Source of the DNA: an uncultured SAR86 cluster bacterium
GTDB taxonomy: Bacteria > Pseudomonadota > Gammaproteobacteria > Magnimaribacterales > AG-339-G14
Direction of reading: 5' to 3'
DNA: 64,000 nucleotides
NCBI GenBank assembly: GCA_902536295.1
Contig: CACAWS010000002.1
Location: 1 to 64,000 of the forward strand
Below are positions 16,757 through 26,102 of this stretch, in pieces. Both the position numbers and the translations under genes were made by a program. The notes below the pieces were generated by a model. That model made no database searches, was not told the origin of the DNA, and saw only the letters and a list, made by a program, of their open reading frames with translations. Every line of letters begins with the position of its first letter. The first letter of the stretch is position 1.

Positions 16757-18270
16757 TAACCTTTGTTTTCAGTAACTCTGGTAAAAGGGTATTCTGTAGC
16801 TAATAAATCTAATTCAAGTTTTTCTTTTTGCGATTTATCTATCGAAAATCCAACTAAAGCTCCACCATATATTGATCCTTGATTTTTATAATGAAACATA
16901 CTTATGTTCCATTTATCTTGAAGTAAATTCAAAAATTCCATAAGTGCTCCAGGTCTTTCAGGAAAATCAACTTTGAAAACTTCTTCAATGTTTCCAAAAG
17001 GTAAGTTGCCTGCTCTGCCTCCTGTCATATATCTCAGGTGTACTTTTGAAATCTCATCTTCAGTTAAATCTATTAGTTTAAATTTCTTTTTCTCCAATTC
17101 GTTTACAAAACTTCTCTTTGTTTTTGAATTCAGAGGTAATTCAACTCCTAAAAGAATTTTACCGATCTCAGTATCATCTACTCTATAACTAAATTCTGTT
17201 ATATTTTTTTTCCCCACGGCTTTACAAAGTTTTCTAAAACTTCCCTTTATCTCTGGAACTTCAACACTAAAAATTAATTCTTTTCCCTCTCCCATCTTTG
17301 ATCTTTCTACTATATGTGAGAGTGATTCAAAATTTAGATTTGAACCGCAATAAGTTGCAATCAAATTTTTATCAATAATTTTTTTCTTAGCTACGTATTT
17401 TTTCAAACCCGCTAATGCCAGAGCCCCTGTGGGTTCAGGAACGGTTCGCGTGTCAATGAAAGTATCTTTTACAGCTGCACAAATTTCATCTGTTGTAACA
17501 GTAATTGAATCGTCTATCCATTCTTCAATGACTTTAAAGTTATTTAAACCTATTTGTTTTGCTGCTGCTCCATCCGCAAACAAGCCAACTTTTTCAAGTT
17601 TTATTCTTTTGCCAAGCTTAAGAGACTTATTTAGTCCAGCCGCATCCTCAGCTTCAACTGCAATAATCTTTATATTTGGTTGTTTATTTTTTATATAGGC
17701 GCCAACTCCAGATATCAGACCTCCTCCACCTACTGCAACAAAAATGGCATCTAATTTATTTTCAAAGTCCTCAAGAATTTCTTTTCCGATGGTGCCTTGA
17801 CCTGATATGACCTCCGGATCGTCAAAAGGATGAATAAAAGGTAACTTATTTTTTTCACAAAATTTTAAAGCTGCATCTAATGCTTCATCAAAATTATCTC
17901 CGACCAGCATAACTTTTGACTTCATTTTTTTTACTTCATCAATTTTTATTGTAGGTGTAGTTCTTGGCATAAATATCGTCGCTTTAATTTTTAAGGTCCT
18001 TGCTGAATATGCAACTCCTTGAGCATGATTTCCTGCCGAAGCAGTTACAACATGCTTTACAGACTGTTTAGAAACTAAAGTCTTAATCTTGTTATAAGCG
18101 CCTCTAATTTTAAAAGAATGGGTTGGTTGTAAATCTTCTCTTTTTAAATAAATTTTATTTTTAGTGCTTAAGGATATGTTTTCTGCAAAGGTAATAGGAG
18201 ATTTAATAACTACGTCATAAATTTTAGTCGAATCAATTTTTTTTACGTATTTTTTACTATTTTTTAACAT
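16738..18270 (-). CDS. ilvA: Threonine ammonia-lyase, biosynthetic
   Basis: PLP enzyme that deaminates threonine to 2-oxobutanoate, first step of isoleucine synthesis. The 510-residue length matches the biosynthetic form. The PLP lysine lies in HSFKIRGAYNKI, with TASAGNHAQGVAY and VGGGGLISGVG (phosphate loop) following. The last ~180 residues hold two ACT-like regulatory domains (KGSFRKLC..., ERPGALMEFLNLL...), which bind isoleucine and valine in the family. The ilvD, ilvI, ilvH and ilvC genes occur elsewhere in the window. Confidence 0.96.
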   Translation of the reverse strand: MLKNSKKYVKKIDSTKIYDVVIKSPITFAENISLSTKNKIYLKREDLQPTHSFKIRGAYNKIKTLVSKQSVKHVVTASAGNHAQGVAYSARTLKIKATIFMPRTTPTIKIDEVKKMKSKVMLVGDNFDEALDAALKFCEKNKLPFIHPFDDPEVISGQGTIGKEILEDFENKLDAIFVAVGGGGLISGVGAYIKNKQPNIKIIAVEAEDAAGLNKSLKLGKRIKLEKVGLFADGAAAKQIGLNNFKVIEEWIDDSITVTTDEICAAVKDTFIDTRTVPEPTGALALAGLKKYVAKKKIIDKNLIATYCGSNLNFESLSHIVERSKMGEGKELIFSVEVPEIKGSFRKLCKAVGKKNITEFSYRVDDTEIGKILLGVELPLNSKTKRSFVNELEKKKFKLIDLTEDEISKVHLRYMTGGRAGNLPFGNIEEVFKVDFPERPGALMEFLNLLQDKWNISMFHYKNQGSIYGGALVGFSIDKSQKEKLELDLLATEYPFTRVTENKGYQAFLK

Positions 18271-18338
18271 GGCTATCTTTTAAGCTGAGCATTATACTTT
18301 TAGAATAGGTAAGTGCCACAACTTAAGAAAACTTTTCA

Positions 18339-18998
18339 ATGAATTCAAAAGAGAAAGCTGCAAGATCTGCATATGAAAAAATTGAAAGTAAGTTTCATAA
18401 AGATTTCATATTAGGTATCGGAACTGGGTCTACCACAAATTATTTTATAAAAATCTTAAAAGAAGAAAATCCTGAAATGAAATGCTTTGTTTCAAGTTCG
18501 ATAGCAAGTTCAAATTTATTAAAGGATGCTGGGTATGACGATGCAGAATTAAATGATGTTGGCGGCCCAGATGTATATGTTGACGGTGCAGACGAAGTCA
18601 ATACTAAATTTGAGGCAATTAAAGGCGGTGGTGGCGCATTAACTAGAGAAAAAATAATAGCGTCAGCTTCAAAAAAATTCATTTGCATTGTTGATGATTC
18701 AAAAATAGTAAAAAAGTTTGGTAATTTTCCAGTGGCAGTTGAGGTAATTCCAATGGCAAGGAGTTATGTTTCTAGGCAAATAGTTGCCATGGGATGCAGA
18801 CCAACTTATAGAATAGGATTCGTAACAGATAATGGTAATCAAATAATTGATGTGCTTAATTTAAACTTTGATGTTCCATACGAAACAGAAATGAAACTGA
18901 ATAAAATTCCAGGCGTCGTAGAAAACGGTATTTTTTCGGCAAGAAAAGCCGATGTAGTTATTGTGTCTGATGGAGAGAGAACCTACGAGTTAGAGTAA
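18339..18998 (+). CDS. rpiA: Ribose-5-phosphate isomerase A
   Basis: Interconverts ribose 5-phosphate and ribulose 5-phosphate in the pentose phosphate pathway. The 219-residue protein has GIGTGSTTNYFI (phosphate loop), DVYVDGADEVN with catalytic Asp residues, and IKGGGGALTREKI. It is divergent from ilvA, as in E. coli and Pseudomonas. Its end overlaps the glutathione peroxidase gene by nine bases. Confidence 0.97.
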   Translation: MNSKEKAARSAYEKIESKFHKDFILGIGTGSTTNYFIKILKEENPEMKCFVSSSIASSNLLKDAGYDDAELNDVGGPDVYVDGADEVNTKFEAIKGGGGALTREKIIASASKKFICIVDDSKIVKKFGNFPVAVEVIPMARSYVSRQIVAMGCRPTYRIGFVTDNGNQIIDVLNLNFDVPYETEMKLNKIPGVVENGIFSARKADVVIVSDGERTYELE

Positions 18999-19541
18999 TT
19001 TCTCTATTTTGCTAAGTATACTTTGATCGTTAGGTTCTATATTACTGGAAAACACATGTGTTTCCGAACCATTTTTTGAAATCAAGATTTTCGTAAAGTT
19101 CCAAGAAGGTGGCTGACCTGTCTTTTCGTTTAAGCTTTTGTAAAAAGTATTAGCTTTGTTACCTTTTACGCTTGAAGTAGCAAATAATGGAAAGGTAACT
19201 CCGTAACTTGATTCACAGAAATCTTTTACTTTTTCTTCGGAACTGTATTCTTGAAACATGAAATCTCTGGAAGGAAATCCTAAAATTACAAAATCTTCTT
19301 TATTATATTTTGAATAAAGTTTTTGAAGGTTTTCATATTGGTAAGTAAAGCCGCATCTACTAGCAACGTTAACCACCATTATGACTTTGTTCTTGTATTT
19401 ACAGAGGTTTTCATAATTTTGAGAATCTAAGATTCTAATCTCATGATCTAAGAACGACGGGCAATTATCATTAACTTTTTCCGAACCTATTGCAAAGCTA
19501 TAAGCGGAGAAAATTAAAAAAAATAAGTAAAAGTATTTCAT
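18990..19541 (-). CDS. Exported glutathione-peroxidase-family protein
   Basis: Cys-type thiol peroxidase fold that reduces hydroperoxides. The 183-residue protein has an N-terminal hydrophobic signal (MKYFYLFFLIFSAYSFAIGS), so it is probably periplasmic. The catalytic Cys is in NVASRCGFTYQYENLQ, and the Trp/Asn partner is in WNFTKILI. The usual second motif with Gln is changed to GFPSRDFMFQE, so the canonical Gln position is altered. It follows the L,D-transpeptidase by two bases. The electron donor is unknown; family members often use thioredoxin. Confidence 0.88.
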   Translation of the reverse strand: MKYFYLFFLIFSAYSFAIGSEKVNDNCPSFLDHEIRILDSQNYENLCKYKNKVIMVVNVASRCGFTYQYENLQKLYSKYNKEDFVILGFPSRDFMFQEYSSEEKVKDFCESSYGVTFPLFATSSVKGNKANTFYKSLNEKTGQPPSWNFTKILISKNGSETHVFSSNIEPNDQSILSKIEKLL

Positions 19542-19543
19542 AA

Positions 19544-20155
19544 TTAAAAATATTGTGTCTTTTTACTATAAATCAATACTTTTGTATTCTCTTTAACCCT
19601 GTTAAACAATTTAATTACATCCTTATTCTTCATTCTTATACAACCAATTGAGGCAGGCTTGCCGATAAGTCCCTCTTCGGCAGTGCCGTGGATATAAATA
19701 AATCTTTCTTTTGAATCCACCTCTCCGCCCTTATTTATTCCCTCCTCAAGCCCGTCTAACCATAGTATTCTTGATGTGATCACATCTTCGGGAATATCAA
19801 TTTGTTCTCTAATAGGTTCAATTACTTCTTGAGTCCATTTTCTACCTTTCAACACAGCCCCAAAGGGTAAATTTTCACCAATCTTTTCTGCGACAATGTG
19901 TTCACCAAATGGAGTTTTATAACTATTTTTTTCATTCCCTAATCCATTTACTGATGATGATATAGGGTAGGTGTAAGTTCTAAATCTTGATTTATAAATT
20001 AACTCTTGTTTATCAATATTTATTAAAATGTAAGAGTCATTTTTATTTTGATTTATAAAGTCTTGGACAAAATCATTGTTTAAATTTTTGTCACTCATAG
20101 TAGTAGCACATCCAATAAAAAGAAATGAAAGAAAAAAAATTTTATAAATTTTCAC
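19544..20155 (-). CDS. L,D-transpeptidase (YkuD) lipoprotein
   Basis: Cell-wall enzyme that makes 3-3 cross-links or attaches proteins to peptidoglycan. The 203-residue precursor starts with a signal and lipobox FIGC (Cys16). The YkuD domain has the catalytic signature YIHGTAEEGLIGKPASIGCIRM, with His and the nucleophile Cys, followed by KDVIKLFNRV. It starts one base before the end of lnt upstream and lies two bases from the peroxidase gene, so these form one operon with lnt, which would lipidate it. Confidence 0.9.
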   Translation of the reverse strand: MKIYKIFFLSFLFIGCATTMSDKNLNNDFVQDFINQNKNDSYILINIDKQELIYKSRFRTYTYPISSSVNGLGNEKNSYKTPFGEHIVAEKIGENLPFGAVLKGRKWTQEVIEPIREQIDIPEDVITSRILWLDGLEEGINKGGEVDSKERFIYIHGTAEEGLIGKPASIGCIRMKNKDVIKLFNRVKENTKVLIYSKKTQYF

Positions 20156-21673
20156 TTATTTGTTTTTAAATTTTAAAAAACAAAACCCCAGAAGGATTAA
20201 TAATAAAACTGTAATAAAAGGTATTTTACCGTAATTATTTATGGGAGTTGAGCCTGAAAAAAATTGGATAGTCTGATTAAGATTTTCAAAATTATTTTTT
20301 TTATCTAACTCATTATCTAATTTAATGAAAGAGATGACCTTTCCTTTTTCATCAATAATTGCACTTATGCCGCTAGTGGTGCTCCTGATCAAGGGCTTTC
20401 TGCTTTCTGAAGCCCTGAATCTAGCAATTTGAAGATGTTGATGAGGCCCAATGGTTTTTCCAAACCAAGCGTCATTACTAGCTGTGAATAATAAGTTGCT
20501 CTCTGAAGCGTACTTAAAGAATAAATCTTGATATGCAACTTCGTAACATATAGAAGCAAAAATAGAAAAATTTTCTCCATGAATAAGACTATTATTTTTT
20601 GCTGCGTTAACTTCTGGTCTAGAAAAATTGAAGAAATTAAAAAAATAATTAAAGAAATCATAAGGAACATATTCTCCAAACGGCACAAGAACTTCTTTAT
20701 CGTATTTTCCCTCCAAGTTACCAAAACTTATCAAAGAATTATAAATTTTGTCTTCATTTTCAGATAATGTTCCCGCAATTACACCAATATTTGCTTTTTC
20801 AGTTAATGCTAAGAAAGGTTTTATATAAAATTGAAAATTGGAAAACTTGCCAGGCAAAAATACCTCTGGGAAAAAAAATAGTTTGGGTGTTTCAGGCTCA
20901 TCAATTAGTCTAGATGATTCTTTAAGTAATAAGCCTCCCATGATGTCAGTAGACTCTCTTCTTCCTGAGGGAGTCCATTTTTCTTTAATACCTATATTTG
21001 GTTGAACGACTACAACATCCACCTCTGATGTAGATTTTGTCCAGCCAATATCTTTTAGATTTGCGTTTATTAAAAAGACAAATGCGATCAAGAAGCTGCT
21101 TGCAATAATATAGGCAGAATTGAGTTTTTTTAAACTATTGGAAAACTCCAAAATAAGGGTTGATAAAAAGACAATTAAGAAGGATGTTCCAAAAATTCCG
21201 GCTATAGGAATGAATCCGTTTATCAAGAAATTGTCTAAAGCTGAATAACCAAGGTACAACCAAGGAAAACCTGAAAGTAAAAATTCCCTGAGCCATTCAA
21301 AAATAACCCATATCGAAGGAAACAACATCAATCTGCTAAAAAAATTTTCTTGTCTTAGAAAGTTGTATAGAAAAAAAGACATAGCTTGAAAAATTGATAA
21401 AAAGGCAGCTAGTAATATTGTTAGGACATAAGAGACTATTGGGCTAGCACCTCCATAAACACTAATGCTATTTTCTATCCAAAATATTCCAAAAAACCAA
21501 AACCCTAATCCAAAAAAATATCCTATTATGAAAGAATCTTTTGATCCGTTTTTATTAAGAATGACTAATATTAGTAAAGGAATTATGTGAGCCAGCACCC
21601 AGAAATTAAAAGGTTCGAAAGCTAGAATTAAAAGGGTACCTAAAAAGAAAGAAAATACCGTTTTTAAAATCAT
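20156..21673 (-). CDS. lnt: Apolipoprotein N-acyltransferase
   Basis: Inner-membrane enzyme that adds the third acyl chain to lipoproteins. The 505-residue protein has about six N-terminal membrane helices (first ~200 residues), a periplasmic nitrilase domain and a C-terminal helix. The catalytic triad is visible: Glu in FFFPEVFLPG, Lys in YDKEVLVPFGEYVPY, and Cys in ASICYEVAY. The next gene downstream encodes a lipoprotein, fitting its role. Confidence 0.95.
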   Translation of the reverse strand: MILKTVFSFFLGTLLILAFEPFNFWVLAHIIPLLILVILNKNGSKDSFIIGYFFGLGFWFFGIFWIENSISVYGGASPIVSYVLTILLAAFLSIFQAMSFFLYNFLRQENFFSRLMLFPSIWVIFEWLREFLLSGFPWLYLGYSALDNFLINGFIPIAGIFGTSFLIVFLSTLILEFSNSLKKLNSAYIIASSFLIAFVFLINANLKDIGWTKSTSEVDVVVVQPNIGIKEKWTPSGRRESTDIMGGLLLKESSRLIDEPETPKLFFFPEVFLPGKFSNFQFYIKPFLALTEKANIGVIAGTLSENEDKIYNSLISFGNLEGKYDKEVLVPFGEYVPYDFFNYFFNFFNFSRPEVNAAKNNSLIHGENFSIFASICYEVAYQDLFFKYASESNLLFTASNDAWFGKTIGPHQHLQIARFRASESRKPLIRSTTSGISAIIDEKGKVISFIKLDNELDKKNNFENLNQTIQFFSGSTPINNYGKIPFITVLLLILLGFCFLKFKNK

Positions 21674-21705
21674 TTAAACATCAGCTTAACAAAAAAAAAT
21701 GAGTT

Positions 21706-22317
21706 CTACTTCAGCCAAAAACTTATTTTTTTATTTTCTAAAAGTCTGCAAGTTTCGAAAATTGGAAGCCCTACAACGTTTGAATAACTTCCAACAATTT
21801 TTTCTATAAAAGTAGCTCCAAGACCTTGGATTGCATAGCCGCCAGCCTTGTCAATTGGCTCTCCAGTTTTCCAATACCTCAAACACTCATCACCGTTGAG
21901 TTGTCTAAAATGAACCTCGCTTTCAACTATTTCAAAGCTAATATTTGCATCTTCTGAGCTAGCATTTAAAAGATCTGCAATGGCTACGCAGGTAAATACT
22001 TGATGAGACCTTCCAGACAGCTCCAATAGCATTGAAATACAATGGTCTTGGTCTACAGGTTTTCCGAAAATTTGGTTATCTAAGGACACCACTGTATCTG
22101 CAGTAATGACAGGAATAATTTTTTCTCTTTTTTCTTGAATTATTGCTAGTGAATTAAGAGCTTTTTCTTTGGTATTTCTCTCTACAAATTCTAAAGCGGA
22201 CTCATTCGGAAGTATTTCTTCTTTAAAATTACATTTTAAAATTTCAAAATTTACACCTAATAAATCTAGAATTTCTTTACGTCTAGGAGACTGAGAGGCG
22301 AGATAAATACTCGACAC
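21706..22317 (-). CDS. Maf-family nucleoside triphosphate pyrophosphatase
   Basis: House-cleaning pyrophosphatase for non-canonical nucleotides. The 203-residue protein has IYLASQSPRRKEIL at the start, the core VITADTVVSLDNQIFGKP with the catalytic Asp, HQVFTCVAI and DKAGGYAIQGLGATFIEKI. The start codon is GTG at 22317, overlapping the rpmG stop, and no better ATG precedes the SQSPRR motif. It could correspond to YhdE (dTTPase/UTPase) or YceF; I cannot decide from sequence. Confidence 0.93.
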   Translation of the reverse strand: MSSIYLASQSPRRKEILDLLGVNFEILKCNFKEEILPNESALEFVERNTKEKALNSLAIIQEKREKIIPVITADTVVSLDNQIFGKPVDQDHCISMLLELSGRSHQVFTCVAIADLLNASSEDANISFEIVESEVHFRQLNGDECLRYWKTGEPIDKAGGYAIQGLGATFIEKIVGSYSNVVGLPIFETCRLLENKKISFWLK

Positions 22318-22472
22318 TATTTAATTTTATCTTCTTTATAAATGACGTGTTTTCTTACTACAGGATCAAATTTTTTAATTTCTATTTTGTCTGGAGTGTT
22401 AGTTTTATTTTTATCTGTAGTGTAATAATGGCCGGTTCCTGCTGAAGAAACTAGTTTGATTTTTTCTCTCAT
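22317..22472 (-). CDS. rpmG: 50S ribosomal protein L33
   Basis: A 51-residue basic protein ([20 protein letters not shown] onward, ending KEDKIK) that matches L33, including the [16 protein letters not shown]-terminus. It lacks the zinc-binding cysteines found in some L33 forms. It overlaps the end of rpmB by four bases and the maf GTG by one base, so rpmB-rpmG-maf form an operon. Confidence 0.95.
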   Translation of the reverse strand: MREKIKLVSSAGTGHYYTTDKNKTNTPDKIEIKKFDPVVRKHVIYKEDKIK

Positions 22473-22705
22473 ATTTTTTCCCCTCTAGCTCTGATTTCAC
22501 TAAGAACAGTGTCGATCCCTTTCTTATCAATTATTCGTAATCCTTTCGCAGATACATTTAAAGAAACGAATTTATTTTCAGATTCAACCCAGAATTTGTG
22601 CTTATGAAGGTTAGGCATGAATCTTCTTCTTGTTTTATTAATAGCTTTAGAAACATTATTACCTGACATGGGGGTTTTGCCCGTAACTTGACAAATTTTA
22701 CTCAT
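22469..22705 (-). CDS. rpmB: 50S ribosomal protein L28
   Basis: A 78-residue 50S subunit protein. It begins [19 protein letters not shown] and continues [20 protein letters not shown], both diagnostic for L28, and has normal length. It is divergent from coaBC and followed by rpmG with a four-base overlap, the conserved rpmB-rpmG arrangement. Confidence 0.97.
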   Translation of the reverse strand: MSKICQVTGKTPMSGNNVSKAINKTRRRFMPNLHKHKFWVESENKFVSLNVSAKGLRIIDKKGIDTVLSEIRARGEKI

Positions 22706-22768
22706 ACATAGCCTCTCTGAGGAGTGATTTATACCAGAATCTTAGTCTTTAGGAAACCTAAATCAGGT

Positions 22769-22774
22769 TATAAT
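22769..22774 (+). promoter_or_regulatory. Possible -10 box just before coaBC
   Basis: A TATAAT ends nine bases before the ATG at 22784. Transcription would start near 22781, giving an almost leaderless mRNA. This placement argues against use of the upstream in-frame ATG at 22724. No strong -35 hexamer is seen. Confidence 0.4.
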
Positions 22775-22783
22775 TCTGTTCAA

Positions 22784-23989
22784 ATGAGTAATTTGGCCAA
22801 CAAAAATATCCTTCTTTGTGTCACTGGAGGTATTGCTGCCTATAAGGCAGCGGAATTAGTAAGGCTTTTTAAAACCGCTAATGCATTTGTGAGAGTTCTA
22901 ATGACTCAAGGAGCTCAAGAATTTATAACTCCACTTACAATGCAAGCTCTATCAGGTGATAAGGTACACACAGATCTTCTCAACACAGAAGCCGAGGCAG
23001 CAATGGGACACATAGAACTTGCAAAATGGAGTGATCTAATTGTTGTTGCTCCTTGTTCAGCTAATTCGTTATCAAAATTAGCTGAAGGAAGAGGAGATGA
23101 CTTATTTTCTGCAGTCTGTTTGGCTTCGGAAAGTGATTTATTTGTGGCGCCAGCAATGAACCAGGCAATGTGGAAAGATATGAGAACTCAAAAAAATTTG
23201 AAAAGAATAATTAAATTCGGAGCAAAAATCATTGGGCCCGCATCTGGAGAACAAGCTTGCGGCGACATTGGTGAGGGGAGAATGACTGAGCCAAAAGAAA
23301 TTTTTTCAGAAATTGAAAATGAAATTGAGTGTGGCTTGCTAGCTGGAAGAAAAGTTTTGATAACAGCTGGCCCAACTCAGGAAATGATTGATCCTGTAAG
23401 ATTCATTTCTAATAAAAGTTCAGGAAAAATGGGCTTTTCACTTGCAGAAGAGATTAAAAATCAAGGCGCAATTGTTACTTTGATATCCGGGCCAGTTAAT
23501 TTGGACACGCCCGATAAAGTAAAAAGATTTGACGTTCAATCTGCAAAAGAAATGCAATCAAAAGTAGAAGAGTTAATAGAAGATTGTGATATTTTTATTT
23601 CAGCTGCAGCAGTAGCAGATTTCAAACCAAAAAAATATGAACAGAAAAAAATTAAAAAAGGTTCTGAAGTCCACCAAATGAAAATAGAGTTAGATAAGAA
23701 TTTTGATATTTTAAAGACAGTTACTGATAAAAAATTAAACTTGAAAACTGTAGGTTTTGCAGCTGAAACTGAAGATTTAATAAACAATGCTGAAAAAAAA
23801 CTGGTTGAAAAAAATTTAGATCTTATCGTCGCAAATGATGTGTCAGACCAGTCAATTGGATTTGATTCAGATGAAAATGAAGTAACTCTAATTACCAAAT
23901 TAGAAAAGAAGAAAATAAAAAAAACTTCCAAGAAAAATGTATCAAAAAAGATTATTGAGTTCATTGCACAAAAGGTAATCAATGATTAG
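22784..23989 (+). CDS. coaBC: Bifunctional phosphopantothenoylcysteine decarboxylase/synthase
   Basis: Carries out two steps of coenzyme A synthesis: ligation of cysteine to phosphopantothenate (CoaB) and FMN-dependent decarboxylation (CoaC). CoaC fills the N-terminal half (ILLCVTGGIAAYKAAELV, the catalytic-type GHIELAKWSDL His, VAPAMNQAMW, GEQACGDIGEGRM). CoaB follows, with VLITAGPTQEMIDPVRFISNKSSGKMG and AAAVADFKPK. I place the start at the ATG at 22784 (401 residues), which begins MSNLANKNILLCVTGG. The frame extends upstream to 22724, but that adds an unlikely 20 residues. The stop overlaps the dut ATG by eight bases. Confidence 0.95.
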   Translation: MSNLANKNILLCVTGGIAAYKAAELVRLFKTANAFVRVLMTQGAQEFITPLTMQALSGDKVHTDLLNTEAEAAMGHIELAKWSDLIVVAPCSANSLSKLAEGRGDDLFSAVCLASESDLFVAPAMNQAMWKDMRTQKNLKRIIKFGAKIIGPASGEQACGDIGEGRMTEPKEIFSEIENEIECGLLAGRKVLITAGPTQEMIDPVRFISNKSSGKMGFSLAEEIKNQGAIVTLISGPVNLDTPDKVKRFDVQSAKEMQSKVEELIEDCDIFISAAAVADFKPKKYEQKKIKKGSEVHQMKIELDKNFDILKTVTDKKLNLKTVGFAAETEDLINNAEKKLVEKNLDLIVANDVSDQSIGFDSDENEVTLITKLEKKKIKKTSKKNVSKKIIEFIAQKVIND

Positions 23990-24530
23990 ATGGATTTTCA
24001 CAAGATTGCTTGGATTTTTTCTTCCTTCTTTGCTTTCAAGTTTTTTTCAGAACAGTACTAAAGGAGAAGCTGGAAAAATTGAAGTTGAATTCAAAATATT
24101 AGACAACCGATTAGGTAATGAAATACCACTGCCTAAATTTCATACTAGTGGATCTGCAGCCATTGATCTAAGAACTAACATTAAAGAAACTTGTAAATTA
24201 GGAGCCAATGAAACGAAATTATTTTCTACTGGTTTCGCAATACATATTAAAGATGAGAGATTTGCTGCTCTTATTTTACCTAGATCAGGTTTAGGACATA
24301 AAGATGGAATAGTCTTAGGAAATCTTTCAGGTTTAATTGATTCAGATTATCAAGGCGAGATAATGATTTCCTTGTGGAATAGATCTCAAAAGGAATTTAC
24401 AGTTGAACCAGGTGATAGAATAGCCCAGATGCTTTTTTTTAGCGTTTTTACCCCCGACTTTAAATTAGTAAAAAATTTTGATAAATCTGAAAGAGGAATT
24501 GAAGGATTTGGCTCTTCTGGTAAGATTTAA
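23982..24530 (+). CDS. dut: dUTP diphosphatase with an N-terminal hydrophobic extension
   Basis: Hydrolyses dUTP to dUMP, keeping uracil out of DNA. The trimeric dUTPase motifs are all present: SGSAAIDLR, LPRSGLGHKDGIVLGN, GLIDSDYQGEIMI, PGDRIAQMLF and the C-terminal GIEGFGSSGK. The protein is 182 residues, against ~151 in E. coli. The extra ~30 N-terminal residues include a hydrophobic stretch (residues 4-22) like a membrane anchor. No ATG or GTG lies nearer the conserved start, so the extension is either real or initiation uses an unusual codon. It overlaps coaBC, the conserved coaBC-dut pair. Confidence 0.94.
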   Translation: MIRWIFTRLLGFFLPSLLSSFFQNSTKGEAGKIEVEFKILDNRLGNEIPLPKFHTSGSAAIDLRTNIKETCKLGANETKLFSTGFAIHIKDERFAALILPRSGLGHKDGIVLGNLSGLIDSDYQGEIMISLWNRSQKEFTVEPGDRIAQMLFFSVFTPDFKLVKNFDKSERGIEGFGSSGKI

Positions 24531-24535
24531 ATGTT

Positions 24536-26098
24536 ATGACAATTCCAGTAAATAAAACTCTTCAGGAAAATTTCAAATGGCGAGTGGAATTAACTCCGAA
24601 CAATACAGCTCATAAATTTTTAGACAGAGAGACAACATTTAAGGAGCTTGACTTACTATCTAATAAAGTGGCAAACGGTATTGTGGCGGAAGGTTGTAAG
24701 AAAGACGCTAGAGTAGCCTATTTGGGAAAAAATTCAGATTATTTTTTCGAAGTTTTATTGGGAACTATTAAATCCGCAACAGTGGCGGTAGGGGTAAATT
24801 GGAGATTAGCTCCTCCTGAAGTTTTGTATGTTATAAACGATTCTAAAAGTGAAATAGTTTTCGTAAGTGAAGATTTTTATCCTGTTATAGATCAAATAAA
24901 AGACGATTTAGAAACGGTCAAAAAAATAATTGCTGTAGATGACAAACATTCAGAACATGAAGGCTATTTATCATGGAGAGACTCTAAACCGGAATCAGAA
25001 ATCATCATTGAAACAAATATGGACGATGATGTGATTCAACTTTATACATCTGGAACAACTGGGCATCCCAAAGGAGTACAAATAACTAATGGAAATTTTT
25101 CAGCAGCAAATGATTCAGTTCAAGATAGCGTTCCTTTTGCTGAAAATGAAACTAACTTAGTTTGCATGCCAGGCTATCATATCGCTGGAACAAATTGGGG
25201 AATATGGGGATTATTGCACGGTTGCAGAAATATAATAATTGCAGATGTCGATCCAAATCTAATTCTAGATTTGATAGAAACTGAAAAGGTAAGACACTCT
25301 TTATTCGTTCCTGCAGTGATTTTATTTTTAATATCAAATCCTAAAGCTCAGGAGACGGATTTCAGTTCTTTGGATTTTGTTTTATATGGAGCTTCTCCAA
25401 TTGCAGACGATACAATTATTAAAGCACAAGAGATAATGAATTGTGATTTATATCAAGTCTATGGGCTGACAGAAACTACGGGAGCAATAACAATTATGAT
25501 GCCAGAAGATCATGATAAGGAAAGAAACAAACTAAGATCCTGTGGCAAACCTTTGAATGGAGTTGAAATTAAAATTATTGGAGATGAGGGACAAGAACTA
25601 TCTACCGGAGAAATTGGAGAGGTTATTACAAAAAGTGCTTTAAATATGAAAGGTTATTGGAACAAATCTGATGCTACTAAAGAAGCAATTCAAAATGAAT
25701 GGTTTTTTTCAGGAGATGCTGGGTTCTTTGATGATGAAGGTTATCTTTATATTCATGACAGAGTCAAAGATATGATTGTTTCAGGAGGAGAAAATATTTA
25801 TCCAGCTGAAGTTGAAAATGCTCTTATGAGTAATCCAGATATCATTGATGCTGCAGTGATTGGAATTCCAGATGAAAAATGGGGGGAAAGTGTTAAGGGT
25901 TTTGTTGTGCTCAAAGATGGAGCAAAATTAAATGAGGTAGATATTATTTCTTACACAAAAACACAAATTGCTGGATATAAATGTCCAAAAAGTATAAATT
26001 TTATAGACATGCTACCAAGAAATCCGTCAGGAAAAGTTTTAAGAAGGGAGCTGAGAGAGCCTTTTTGGGAAGGCATTGAAAGAAAGGTTGGCGGATAA
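24536..26098 (+). CDS. AMP-forming acyl-CoA synthetase (fatty-acid-CoA-ligase type)
   Basis: Adenylate-forming ligase that activates a carboxylic acid as an AMP ester and then a CoA thioester. The 520-residue protein has the P-loop-like LYTSGTTGHPKGVQITN, YQVYGLTETTGA, FFSGDAGFFDDEGYLYIHDR, the hinge KDMIVSGGENIYPAEVE and the catalytic C-terminal Lys in PRNPSGKVLRREL. This pattern fits medium/long-chain fatty acid or related acyl ligases; substrate is undetermined. It starts six bases after dut, so may be co-transcribed. Its end is four bases from the convergent dedA gene. Confidence 0.9.
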   Translation: MTIPVNKTLQENFKWRVELTPNNTAHKFLDRETTFKELDLLSNKVANGIVAEGCKKDARVAYLGKNSDYFFEVLLGTIKSATVAVGVNWRLAPPEVLYVINDSKSEIVFVSEDFYPVIDQIKDDLETVKKIIAVDDKHSEHEGYLSWRDSKPESEIIIETNMDDDVIQLYTSGTTGHPKGVQITNGNFSAANDSVQDSVPFAENETNLVCMPGYHIAGTNWGIWGLLHGCRNIIIADVDPNLILDLIETEKVRHSLFVPAVILFLISNPKAQETDFSSLDFVLYGASPIADDTIIKAQEIMNCDLYQVYGLTETTGAITIMMPEDHDKERNKLRSCGKPLNGVEIKIIGDEGQELSTGEIGEVITKSALNMKGYWNKSDATKEAIQNEWFFSGDAGFFDDEGYLYIHDRVKDMIVSGGENIYPAEVENALMSNPDIIDAAVIGIPDEKWGESVKGFVVLKDGAKLNEVDIISYTKTQIAGYKCPKSINFIDMLPRNPSGKVLRRELREPFWEGIERKVGG

Positions 26099-26102
26099 CG
26101 TA

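Noticed and set aside
23536-23982. 148-codon minus-strand frame antisense to coaBC
   Set aside because: Phe/Ser-rich product typical of the complement of Lys/Glu-rich AT-rich genes; coaBC is certain on the other strand.
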